A stretch of DNA of 12,685 nucleotides from a bacterium (GTDB lineage: Bacteria; ARS69), in the NCBI GenBank assembly GCA_025774805.1, contig JALGZR010000113.1:1-12685 (forward strand), written 5' to 3'. This document shows positions 6,558 to 12,685 of the stretch, in pieces. How positions within the stretch are numbered: the stretch's first letter is position 1; each line of letters opens with the position of its first letter. A program made the translations under genes and the position numbers. Below the pieces are notes generated by a model that did not search any database, was not told the origin of the DNA, and worked only from the letters and a program-made list of their open reading frames with translations.

Positions 6558-6735
6558 CGCCGCCCGCGAGACCCTCGAGAGGGCCCAGGTCGCCGCCCAC
6601 GGGACGACCGCCCGCGGCGAGCTCGCCGCCCGCCACATCCCCGGCGGCGGGGGATCTCTGGACGCCGACGCGGCCGCGGACATGGACGTCGAGGACGCCA
6701 CGGAATGGGGCGACGAGCCCTTCGGCAACCGATGA
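6421..6735 (+). CDS. Small protein with a CxxC motif, unknown
   Basis: A 104-residue protein with a very strong ribosome binding site (GGAGGAGG at 6408-6415, 5-nt spacing to ATG). An N-terminal helix (about 11-24, ATIRAARELIREHE) is followed by a Pro/His-rich stretch and ADCLGCNAARETLERA, where Cys42 and Cys45 form one CxxC with nearby histidines. That could be half of a zinc site or a redox pair. The C-terminus is acidic and Gly/Asp-rich. It overlaps the preceding frame by 137 nt and the next gene by 4 nt (ATGA). No family recognised; an early-region accessory protein is the likely category. Confidence 0.65.
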   Translation: MAEHQQAPPGPATIRAARELIREHETPGPGMAPPVHPPGADCLGCNAARETLERAQVAAHGTTARGELAARHIPGGGGSLDADAAADMDVEDATEWGDEPFGNR

Positions 6736-6893
6736 GCGCCCTCATCAACGCGGGGCTCACCTGGGCCATCGACATCTTCCGCCCGCGGCTCGACGAGCCC
6801 CCCATCGACTGGAATGAGGTCGAGGAGGGCCTGGTCTACGCCCTCCTCATCATCATCGTCGCCGTCCTGGCGGCATCTCTCACCGCCCGATAA
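6732..6893 (+). CDS. Small single-pass membrane protein, unknown
   Basis: A 53-residue protein with its ATG inside the preceding stop (ATGA) and no own ribosome binding site, so expression would rely on coupling. The N-terminal half (MSALINAGLTWAIDIFRPRL) is amphipathic. The middle is acidic (DEPPIDWNEVEEG), and the C-terminus is a strongly hydrophobic segment, VYALLIIIVAVLAASL, ending TAR. This is the layout of a tail-anchored membrane protein. Its position just before the recombination genes gives no clear function; roles in superinfection exclusion or in membrane association of early proteins are only guesses. Confidence 0.6.
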   Translation: MSALINAGLTWAIDIFRPRLDEPPIDWNEVEEGLVYALLIIIVAVLAASLTAR

Positions 6894-6906
6894 AAGGAGA
6901 AGGCTC

Positions 6907-8112
6907 ATGGCACCATCGAAACCGACGACCGCCCTCGCCAGGGTCGAGGACCTCCCCCAGGAGGCCCTCGCCAACATCGAGGAGCTCACCGACCGGCTCC
7001 AGGCCCTCCAGGCCCGGGTCAACCTGGTCTCTCCCATCGCCCAGGTCGACTCGATTCTCCCCATGCACAAGGTAAGCCTCCGGGCCGTCGTCCTCGACCC
7101 GACGCCCGACGGGGGGGACGTCTACCAGGACCGGCGATTCTGCAAAGACCAGGAGCGGGCCCTCAACAAGAACGCCCTCATGCGGATCATGGGAGCGGCC
7201 GGCGCCCAGCTCCTCGAGACCGTCCGGGAGGACGACCGATCGGATCCCTACTACGCCGAGGTCTCCATCACCATCGGCGTCCGGGATTTCGACGGGACGA
7301 CCCGGACCATGAAGGCCCGCAAGGAGACCGACCTCCGGGATGGAGCTCCGGAGACCATGAAGCCGGAGTGGGAGAAACAAGGCCAGCGCAACGTCAAGAC
7401 CGGGAAGACCGTCCCCCTCGAGCCCTCGGCCCTGGCGGAGAAACGGCGCCACATCCTCCCCAACACCGAGACCAAGGCCCTCGAGCGAGCCCTTCGGGCC
7501 ATGTTCTCCCTCAAGCACAAGTACACGGTCGACGAGCTCGCCAAGCCCTTCGTCGTCCCCAAGCTCGTCCCGGCCCTGGACCCGAGCGACCCCGACCAGA
7601 AGCGGGCCCTCATCGCCCAGGCCAGCGGGGCGGATATGACCCTCTTCGGGTCGGCCAACGTCGCCGGCGCCATCTCGAGCGAGCCCTCGCCGGAGGCCCT
7701 CGCCGGCGCCGGCCAGGCCCAGCTCACCGCCGGGGTCGACCCAGCGGCCCCCGATGGCGAGAAGACGGTCAAGACCGTCGTCGACACCAACACGGGGGAG
7801 GTCCTCGAGAGCGAGACCATCCCGGCGGGGAGTGTCAACGTTGACACCCTCGAGGCCCCGCCTCCCCAGGAGGCTCCCCCGGTTTGCACCTGTCCCTGCG
7901 GCCATGAGGAGCCCGTCACCAAGCCCGTCGCCGAGGCGACCATCGCCAACGCCGGGGCGCCTCGATGCGCCGCCTGTTACCCCTGGAATGCTCGATTCGA
8001 CGCCAAGGGCCATCTCAAGCTCAAGGACCTCGGGCTCCCCAAGCGCCCGGGCTACACGGCGAAGGACGCCATCGCCTGGGCCAAGGAGAAGGCGAAAGGG
8101 GGCTCCCGATGA
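6907..8112 (+). CDS. Putative single-strand-annealing type recombination protein with C-terminal Cys/His cluster
   Basis: A 401-residue protein; the ATG has AGGAG upstream at 6895-6899. After a short helix (about 25-45) comes a mixed alpha/beta core. It contains MHKVSLRAVVLDP, a NKNALMRIMGAAGAQLLE helix, the strand YYAEVSITIGVRDFDG, and then KRRHILPNTETKALERALR (179-197) followed by KYTVDELAKPFVVPKLVP. A block of the type 'ETKA-x-x-RA-x-R ... KPFVVP' recurs in phage proteins next to SbcD/Rad50 genes, and an 'ETKA..RALR' helix is typical of ERF/RecT/Rad52-like annealing families. The assignment is by pattern and context, not by a certain match. The C-terminal 80 residues hold Cys327, 329, 331, His333, Cys354 and Cys357, a probable zinc site, then a basic helix-forming tail. 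It would bind single-stranded ends made by the following nuclease pair. Confidence 0.6.
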   Translation: MAPSKPTTALARVEDLPQEALANIEELTDRLQALQARVNLVSPIAQVDSILPMHKVSLRAVVLDPTPDGGDVYQDRRFCKDQERALNKNALMRIMGAAGAQLLETVREDDRSDPYYAEVSITIGVRDFDGTTRTMKARKETDLRDGAPETMKPEWEKQGQRNVKTGKTVPLEPSALAEKRRHILPNTETKALERALRAMFSLKHKYTVDELAKPFVVPKLVPALDPSDPDQKRALIAQASGADMTLFGSANVAGAISSEPSPEALAGAGQAQLTAGVDPAAPDGEKTVKTVVDTNTGEVLESETIPAGSVNVDTLEAPPPQEAPPVCTCPCGHEEPVTKPVAEATIANAGAPRCAACYPWNARFDAKGHLKLKDLGLPKRPGYTAKDAIAWAKEKAKGGSR

Positions 8113-9341
8113 GAATCGCCCACATCTCCGATTCCCATTTCGACGAGCGGGGCCGGCTCAAGGACGACATCCTCCTCCATGAGGCCTTCCTCAACCAGGC
8201 CCTCGAGGAGGGGGTCGACCTCATCCTCCACACGGGGGACCTCTTCGAGCGGCGGTCCACGCCGGCCGAGCGCCTGGCGGTCAAGGCCTTCTTCGAGGCC
8301 GCGGCCGAGGTCGCCCAGGTCGTCCTCGTCAAGGGCAACCATGAGGCCCAGCTCGACGTCGACCTCTGGCATCAACTGAGGGACACCGGCCGGCGGGTCC
8401 ACGTCATCACCGGGGCGGTCGGGGCGACCCCTGGCTCGGCCCACATCCTCAACGTCAAGGCGACGCCCCCGATCGGGATCCTGGGGCTCCCCTGGTTTGA
8501 CAAGGCCCATCTCGTCGCCCAGCTCGGGGCCCAGGTCTCCCAGGAGAAGACCCGCCAGCTCACCATCGCCACGGCCGGGAAGCTCCTCGCCGGCTACGTC
8601 GCCGAGGCCAACCGGCTCCGGGACGAGGGGATCGTCCCCATCATGGGCGCCCATGTCCTGGTCCAGGGGAGCGAGGTCTCGAGCGGTCAAACCCTCATCG
8701 GGACGACCGTCGAGCTCGCCCCCGGCGACCTCCTCGACATCCCGGCGGCCTACATCGGCCTCGGCCATGTCCACAAGACCCAGACCTGGGAGGGCGGCCG
8801 GATGGCCTACGCCGGGAGCCCGAAACGATGCAATTTCGGCGAGCCCGAGGCCAAGGGATGGCGGCTCATCGAGATCCTCCACGCCACGGAAGGCCGGGTC
8901 CTGGGCGGCGGGACAATGGTCAGCGAGACCATCACCAACGAATTCCGGGCCCTCCCGGCTCGGCCGATGATCCGGGAGCTCATCTCGGCCGAGGCCGCCA
9001 GCTCTATCAGCGGCGAGCGCCTCCGGGAGCAACGGGCGGACCTCATCGGGGCCATCGTCCGGGTCCGCTACGAGGGGAGCGAGGAGATCCTCGCCCTCAT
9101 CGACAAGGAGGTCGTCGAGAAGGCCTACCTCCACGCCGGCGCCGAGGAGGTCAAGGTCGAGCCCATCCTCGAGGACAAAAAGGCCGTCCGGGTCCAGGAG
9201 GTCCGGGAGGCCGGCTCGGTCGCCGACAAGGCGGTCGTCTTCTGGAATGCCAAGGGGCTCGAGCTCCATGAGCCCTGCGAGGAGGAGCTCCGCAGCAAGA
9301 TCGAGCGGCTCGAGGAGGAGGCCCGCCATGAGGCTCAATAA
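8109..9341 (+). CDS. sbcD: SbcD/Mre11-like DNA nuclease (calcineurin-like metallophosphoesterase)
   Basis: A 410-residue protein coupled by ATGA to the preceding gene. All phosphoesterase motifs are present: I DSH (Asp8, His10), II GDLFE (Asp44), III GNHE (Asn77, His78), IV GAHVL (His182) and V GHVH (His220, His222). These bind two metal ions, usually Mn, that cut DNA. A capping-domain-like region follows (about 250-350), and the last part ends in a charged helix that could contact the partner coiled coil. Its length fits SbcD/Mre11 and phage T4 gp47. It acts with the Rad50-like ATPase encoded next, whose start lies 14 nt inside this gene. Together they open and resect DNA ends and hairpins. 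The phage copy probably feeds recombination-dependent replication or removes blocked ends. Confidence 0.93.
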   Translation: MRIAHISDSHFDERGRLKDDILLHEAFLNQALEEGVDLILHTGDLFERRSTPAERLAVKAFFEAAAEVAQVVLVKGNHEAQLDVDLWHQLRDTGRRVHVITGAVGATPGSAHILNVKATPPIGILGLPWFDKAHLVAQLGAQVSQEKTRQLTIATAGKLLAGYVAEANRLRDEGIVPIMGAHVLVQGSEVSSGQTLIGTTVELAPGDLLDIPAAYIGLGHVHKTQTWEGGRMAYAGSPKRCNFGEPEAKGWRLIEILHATEGRVLGGGTMVSETITNEFRALPARPMIRELISAEAASSISGERLREQRADLIGAIVRVRYEGSEEILALIDKEVVEKAYLHAGAEEVKVEPILEDKKAVRVQEVREAGSVADKAVVFWNAKGLELHEPCEEELRSKIERLEEEARHEAQ

Positions 9342-11586
9342 GCTCGCCGTCAAGGGGGTCACCCGATTCGAGCGGGACGTCGTCCTCGACCTCGCCCAGC
9401 TCGGCCCGGGGCTCATCGCGGTCATCGGGGCCAACGGGGAGGGGAAGACGACCCTTATGGAGGCCACGCCGGCCCTCCTCTACGGATCCTTCCCCTCGAG
9501 GCCCGGCCATCTCACGGCCCACGCCCACGGCCCGGACGCCTACATCGAGGCGACCTTCACCCACGACAACGGATTCCAGACCCGGGAGCTCAAGGCCCGC
9601 GTCCTCATCGACGCCGACAAGCGTCGGCTCGAGCCCTATCTCTTCGAGCTCGACGGCGCCGGCAAGTGGACGACCCTCACGTCCGGCCGGGCGGCGGAGT
9701 ACAAGCTCGAGATCCAGCGCCGATTCGGCTCGGAGGGTCTTTTCCTGGCGTCGGTTTTCGCGGCCCAGGACAAGGCGGGGAATTTCCTCGGCCTCAAGCG
9801 GACCGCCCGGATGGAGCTCTTCGCCGAGCTCCTCCACCTGGGCTATATCCAGGAGCTCCAGGTCCTCGCCAAGGGCCATCTCGACAAGGAGCTCGAGCGC
9901 CTGGCCCTGGTCGTCAACCGGATCGGCGACCTCGAGCGGGACCTCGAGGGGCGGCCCGACCTCGAGAAGCGCCTCGAGCTCGCCCAGCTCCAGGTCGACG
10001 CCGACACCCAGCTCGTCGAGGAGCGGGAGGCCAAGCTCGAGGAGGACCTCGTCGCCCTCGACCGAGCGAAGACCGCCCTCAAGAGCATCGAGACCTTCGA
10101 CAAGGCGGCCATCGAGGCCGTCGCCGGCGCCGAGGAGGGCCGGAAACGGGTCGAGCGGGCCGGCGGCCTGGTCGGCCGGCTCGAGGCCCGCAAGGCCAAG
10201 CTCCCGGATAAAATCGAGAATGTCACCGGGGCGGCCAACCGAGAGCTCGAGCGATTTACCCGGGAGAAGGACGAGCTCGAGACCAGGCCCAAGGCGACGG
10301 TCCCCCAGACCGTCGGCCTCGCCCAGGTCGAGGAGGAGCTCGCGACCCAGATCCTCGAGAAGAATCGGCTCCTCGAGGTCCGGCGGGCCTACGACATCCA
10401 GGAGGCCGAGCGGGACGCGGCAACCAGGACGGCCGACCTCCTCGATGAGGCCCCCTGCGTAAAATCGCCCATGTGGGCCCGCGTCGTCGAGGGCGAGGGC
10501 CAACGGATCGAGGACCTGGCGGGGACCTGTCCCCTCCTCGAGGAGGCCCAGAAGGCCAACAAGCTCCTCGGGACCGCGGCGACCATCGACGACCCGGTCG
10601 AGGACCTCGACGCCGTCATCCGGCGGGTCGACGAGCTCAACGCCTGGAGGGACGAGCTCAAGGCCAACGAGGGGATCGACCGGCTCATCGCCGACAACAA
10701 GCTCCAGGCCGAGGGGGTCACCAAGCGCCTCGAGGCCTTCCTCCAGGAGACCGAGGAGGAGGCCCGGACCATCAACGAGGAGCTCGCGGCCGCCATCCTC
10801 GAGCGGGACCTGGCGGTCGGCGACACCCAGGAGCTCGAGCGCAAGCGGGACACGGCCGTCGCCCAGCGGGAGACCCAGGTCGCCTTCATCGGCGCCCAGC
10901 CCGTCGGCAAGCTCGAGAGCTCCATCATCGTCGCCCGGGAGGAGATCCGGACGGCGAAGGCCCGGCTCGCCCGCGGGGAGCTCGCCAAGCTCCAGGTCCT
11001 CCTGCAGCAACTCGAGGACAAGGCCCGGGACCTCCAGGTCTCCCAGGACGAGCGGACCGGCGCCCAGCGGGAGGTCAAGGCCTGGAAGCTCATCGAGGAG
11101 GCCCTCGGCCGAGACGGGATCCAGGCCCTCGAGATCGACGCGGCCGGCCCCGAGGTCGCGAGCCTCACCAACGAGCTCCTCCGGGCCTGTTACGGCGCCC
11201 GGTTCTCCATCTCGTTTGAGACCCTCCGGGCCAAGCGGACGGGGGGCTTCTCCGAGGCCTTCGACGTCAAGGTCTACGACGGGGGCCAGGAGCGAGCGGC
11301 CGAGGCCATCTCGGGCGGCGAGAAGGTCATCATCTCCGAGGCGGTCGGGCTCGCGATCGCCATCTTCAACGCCCGCAAGAGCGGGATCCAATGGCGGACC
11401 CTCTGGCGGGACGAGACGGCGGGGGCCCTCTGGCCCGAGACCGCCCAGGCCTACGTCGCGATGTTACGGCGGGCCCGGGAGCTCGGGGGATTCGACCAGG
11501 TCCTCTTCGTCTCCCATCAACCCGAGGTCTGGGAAGCGGCCGACGTCCAGGCCCGGGTCGCCGGCGGGGAGGTCCGGCTCTCATGA
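9328..11586 (+). CDS. sbcC: SbcC/Rad50-like ATPase of the DNA-end-processing complex
   Basis: A 752-residue protein; GAGGAGGAGG lies before the ATG at 9328 and the gene overlaps the nuclease gene. The N-terminal ATPase half has Walker A GANGEGKTT (34-42) and a Q-loop at SVFAAQDK (Gln147). Coiled coil one spans about 175-370. The apex has Cys377 and Cys401, 23 residues apart (APC ... GTCPLL), instead of CxxC. Coiled coil two spans about 405-610. The C-terminal half has the signature ISGGEK (661-666), Walker B-like LWRDET (Asp695, Glu696) and an H-loop SHQ (His730). This is the full order of a Rad50/SbcC/T4 gp46 protein, shorter than the roughly 1000 residues of E. coli SbcC. It would dimerise on ATP, tether DNA ends and drive the SbcD-like nuclease. 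The apex cysteines lie near the middle of the protein, as expected for a hook. Confidence 0.93.
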   Translation: MRLNKLAVKGVTRFERDVVLDLAQLGPGLIAVIGANGEGKTTLMEATPALLYGSFPSRPGHLTAHAHGPDAYIEATFTHDNGFQTRELKARVLIDADKRRLEPYLFELDGAGKWTTLTSGRAAEYKLEIQRRFGSEGLFLASVFAAQDKAGNFLGLKRTARMELFAELLHLGYIQELQVLAKGHLDKELERLALVVNRIGDLERDLEGRPDLEKRLELAQLQVDADTQLVEEREAKLEEDLVALDRAKTALKSIETFDKAAIEAVAGAEEGRKRVERAGGLVGRLEARKAKLPDKIENVTGAANRELERFTREKDELETRPKATVPQTVGLAQVEEELATQILEKNRLLEVRRAYDIQEAERDAATRTADLLDEAPCVKSPMWARVVEGEGQRIEDLAGTCPLLEEAQKANKLLGTAATIDDPVEDLDAVIRRVDELNAWRDELKANEGIDRLIADNKLQAEGVTKRLEAFLQETEEEARTINEELAAAILERDLAVGDTQELERKRDTAVAQRETQVAFIGAQPVGKLESSIIVAREEIRTAKARLARGELAKLQVLLQQLEDKARDLQVSQDERTGAQREVKAWKLIEEALGRDGIQALEIDAAGPEVASLTNELLRACYGARFSISFETLRAKRTGGFSEAFDVKVYDGGQERAAEAISGGEKVIISEAVGLAIAIFNARKSGIQWRTLWRDETAGALWPETAQAYVAMLRRARELGGFDQVLFVSHQPEVWEAADVQARVAGGEVRLS

Positions 11587-11870
11587 GGATTCACGTCGAC
11601 AAGCTCAAGGAGTTCCAGATCACCGTCGAGGGCGAGGGCCGCGGGCGCTATGTCGTCCGGGCGACCATCCAGGTCCTCGCCGACCGGCGGCTCTTCAAGC
11701 GGCTCCAGAAAGAGGCGACCAACGGCCGATCCTGGCGGTTCGTCCTGGTCTGTAAGCCCCTCGGCCTGGAGTTCCCGGAAATGAGCCTCACGGGCTTTAA
11801 TGGTCTCACGGCCGGGGCCAGGACGGAGGGGGAGTTCGGCGAGTTCACCCTCGAGGGGCCCGTCTCATGA
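11583..11870 (+). CDS. Small beta-rich protein, unknown, next to the Rad50-like gene
   Basis: A 95-residue protein with ATGA overlaps at both ends. It begins MRIHVDKLKEFQITVEGEG and continues with YVVRATIQVL, a basic helix (ADRRLFKRLQKEA), RFVLVCKPL and a Gly/Glu/Phe-rich C-terminus. It probably folds as a small alpha/beta protein with a beta sheet. One cysteine only, no membrane segment and no recognised motif. Tight coupling to the Rad50-like gene suggests co-production with the recombination complex, but it may simply be an early accessory protein. No family is recognised. Confidence 0.6.
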   Translation: MRIHVDKLKEFQITVEGEGRGRYVVRATIQVLADRRLFKRLQKEATNGRSWRFVLVCKPLGLEFPEMSLTGFNGLTAGARTEGEFGEFTLEGPVS

Positions 11871-12127
11871 ACGATCCCCAATGGGAGGAGACCCTCCACG
11901 CCATGACATTCGTCGCCCAGCAGCTCCTCAAGCTCCCCCTTGGGGAATTCCTCGAGCGGGCGTCGAGAGCTCAATCCATCGGCCCCATCCTGGACCCGAC
12001 CCTCTGGATGGGGGCGACCAACAAGCTCGAGGCCATCCAGGAGGTCGCCTCGGCTCTCCACGCGGCCCAGGTCCGGATCAACAAGCTCCGGCCGGCCGAC
12101 ATCCAGGAGGTCCGCCATGAAGGCTAA
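11867..12127 (+). CDS. Small alpha-helical protein, unknown
   Basis: An 86-residue protein starting in the preceding stop (ATGA) and overlapping the following gene by 11 nt. The sequence is mostly helical: QWEETLHAMTFVAQQLLKL, then GEFLERASRAQS, a short Pro/Gly/Trp turn (ILDPTLWMG), and NKLEAIQEVASALHAAQVRINKL. Charge and spacing suggest a helical bundle or a coiled-coil partner protein. No cysteine, membrane segment or motif is visible. Its function is unknown; the operon position places it among early or replication-associated genes. Confidence 0.58.
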   Translation: MNDPQWEETLHAMTFVAQQLLKLPLGEFLERASRAQSIGPILDPTLWMGATNKLEAIQEVASALHAAQVRINKLRPADIQEVRHEG

Positions 12128-12365
12128 TTTCATCATCATCGAGGACGACTTCCTCAAGGAGGAGCCCCTCGTCATCCAGGACGTCGGCCCCTGGGATAAG
12201 TACCAGACCGTCACCAACGCGGCCGAGGAGGTCGTCCTCTGGCTCGTCGCCGGCGGACATCTCCCCCGAGGCCGCCGGCTCCTCTACATCGACACCGACG
12301 GCCACAAGGACGAGATTGTCCACGCCGACGGCCGATTCGTCGCCTTCAAGACGGGGCCGAGATGA
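12117..12365 (+). CDS. Conserved-looking small phage protein of unknown function
   Basis: An 82-residue protein with a strong ribosome binding site (AGGAGG just before the ATG at 12117, inside the previous gene). The phrases VIQDVGPWDKYQTVTNAAEEVV and LPRGRRLLYIDTDG, split by a helix (VVLWLVAGG), match my memory of a small family of conserved phage proteins whose members carry 'I-x-D-x-GPWD...TVTN-A...VV' and 'RL-x-Y-x-D-x-(E/D)G'. No function is known to me for that family. It probably has an alpha/beta fold, with no membrane segment and no cysteine. Confidence 0.66.
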   Translation: MKANFIIIEDDFLKEEPLVIQDVGPWDKYQTVTNAAEEVVLWLVAGGHLPRGRRLLYIDTDGHKDEIVHADGRFVAFKTGPR

Positions 12366-12541
12366 GCCTCCCCAAGGGCCCGAGGACGGCCGTCCTCAAC
12401 GTCAAGGTCACGCCCGAGCTCCTGGCCCGGTTCAAGGCCGAGGCCGACGCCCGGGGGATCAAGCGGAGCGACTACCTCGAGGAGGTCCTCGAGCGGGTCC
12501 TCCAGGTCGACGAGGCCATCCGACCGAGGCCGGGGACATGA
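12362..12541 (+). CDS. Ribbon-helix-helix (Arc/CopG-type) DNA-binding protein
   Basis: A 59-residue protein coupled by ATGA to both neighbours. The layout is a short basic N-terminus, a beta strand TAVLNVKVT (9-17), helix A PELLARFKAEADARG (18-32) and helix B KRSDYLEEVLERVLQ (34-48), the canonical RHH fold. Such proteins dimerise so that the strand pair enters the major groove; residues of NVKV are candidates for base contacts. In phages they act as repressors or early regulators. A likely target is a promoter in this region, for example the one at 6048-6077, though no palindromic operator was identified there. No toxin partner is visible, which speaks against an antitoxin role. Confidence 0.75.
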   Translation: MSLPKGPRTAVLNVKVTPELLARFKAEADARGIKRSDYLEEVLERVLQVDEAIRPRPGT

Positions 12542-12685
12542 GCCCCTGTCGGGTCATCAAGACCGAGGGGACGACCGTCATCGCTTGCGGCCGCGGGAGA
12601 AACCTCCGCAAGTGCCGATTCCCCGGGGCTCACACATACGCCCCCCATGTGGTCGCCCTCTGTGACTACGTCCTCGGCAACGGCC
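12538..12685 (+). CDS. Cys-rich putative zinc-binding phage protein (3' truncated by window)
   Basis: At least 49 residues, running off the window edge, with ATG overlapping the preceding stop. Cysteines at 4, 17, 26 and 42 and histidines at 32 and 37 are spaced like a small zinc-binding domain. The end of the visible part, APHVVALCDYVLG, recalls small phage proteins with a terminal 'x-LCDYPL'-type strand following zinc-finger cysteines. Function is unknown; nucleic-acid or protein binding is likely for such domains. Confidence 0.6.
   Translation, partial: MSPCRVIKTEGTTVIACGRGRNLRKCRFPGAHTYAPHVVALCDYVLGNG

Noticed and set aside
6421-6735. HNH or other nuclease based on CxxC and His residues
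   Set aside because: Only one CxxC is present and no HNH or other catalytic pattern follows.
8052-9467. 471-residue minus-strand frame opposite the SbcD-like gene
   Set aside because: Same shadow effect; the + strand carries all five phosphoesterase motifs.
9151-11391. 746-residue open frame on the minus strand opposite the Rad50-like gene
   Set aside because: It is the antisense shadow of a gene made of CTC/GAG/GAC codons. The sequence is a monotonous Leu/Gly/Glu/Asp mix with no motif and no ribosome binding site, while the + strand shows complete Rad50 motifs.
12362-12685. Toxin-antitoxin pair (RHH antitoxin with the next gene as toxin)
   Set aside because: The following gene is Cys-rich and zinc-finger-like, with no toxin-like features in the visible part.

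Overview
This window is a very GC-rich, densely packed stretch of what is almost certainly a tailed-phage (or prophage) genome. All supported genes lie on the + strand. Most junctions are 1-4 nt stop/start overlaps (TAGTG, ATGA, TTGA) or gaps of a few bases, and purine-rich Shine-Dalgarno sequences precede many starts. No tRNA, rRNA, CRISPR array, insertion sequence or integrase is visible, and there is no gene-free stretch longer than about 150 bp. The host cannot be named. A protein ending in an outer-membrane-like beta strand (5203-6042) hints weakly at a Gram-negative host.

Left part (1-3737), virion and host-recognition module: the tail end of an upstream gene, a 539-aa beta-rich structural protein, two small proteins (one of a type seen near phage tail genes), and a 442-aa fibre-like protein. 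The fibre-like protein carries about eight degenerate ~20-aa Gly/Thr/Pro repeats followed by a C-terminal beta-sandwich-like module.

Middle part (3734-6042), probable lysis cassette: a small secreted Cys-containing protein, an M15-type peptidoglycan peptidase (endolysin), a single-TM coiled-coil protein, a small holin-like membrane protein, and an unusual protein with two membrane segments, coiled coils and a periplasmic C-terminus that could be spanin-like. All five are coupled through 4-nt overlaps.

Boundary (6043-6182): a good sigma70-type promoter (TTGACA-N18-TATAGT) and a GC-only 12-bp hairpin in the leader. A third complementary segment means alternative stems can form. This marks the start of a second transcription unit.

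Right part (6183-12685), replication/recombination module: two small soluble proteins and a small membrane protein, then a putative annealing-type recombination protein with a C-terminal Cys/His cluster, an SbcD/Mre11-like nuclease and an SbcC/Rad50-like ATPase. These three are contiguous and coupled, and would form a phage-encoded DNA-end-processing and single-strand-annealing system comparable in logic to T4 gp46/gp47 plus an annealase. The Rad50-like protein has an unusual apex: two cysteines separated by 23 residues instead of the CxxC zinc hook. Three unknown small genes, a ribbon-helix-helix regulator and a truncated Cys-rich protein follow.
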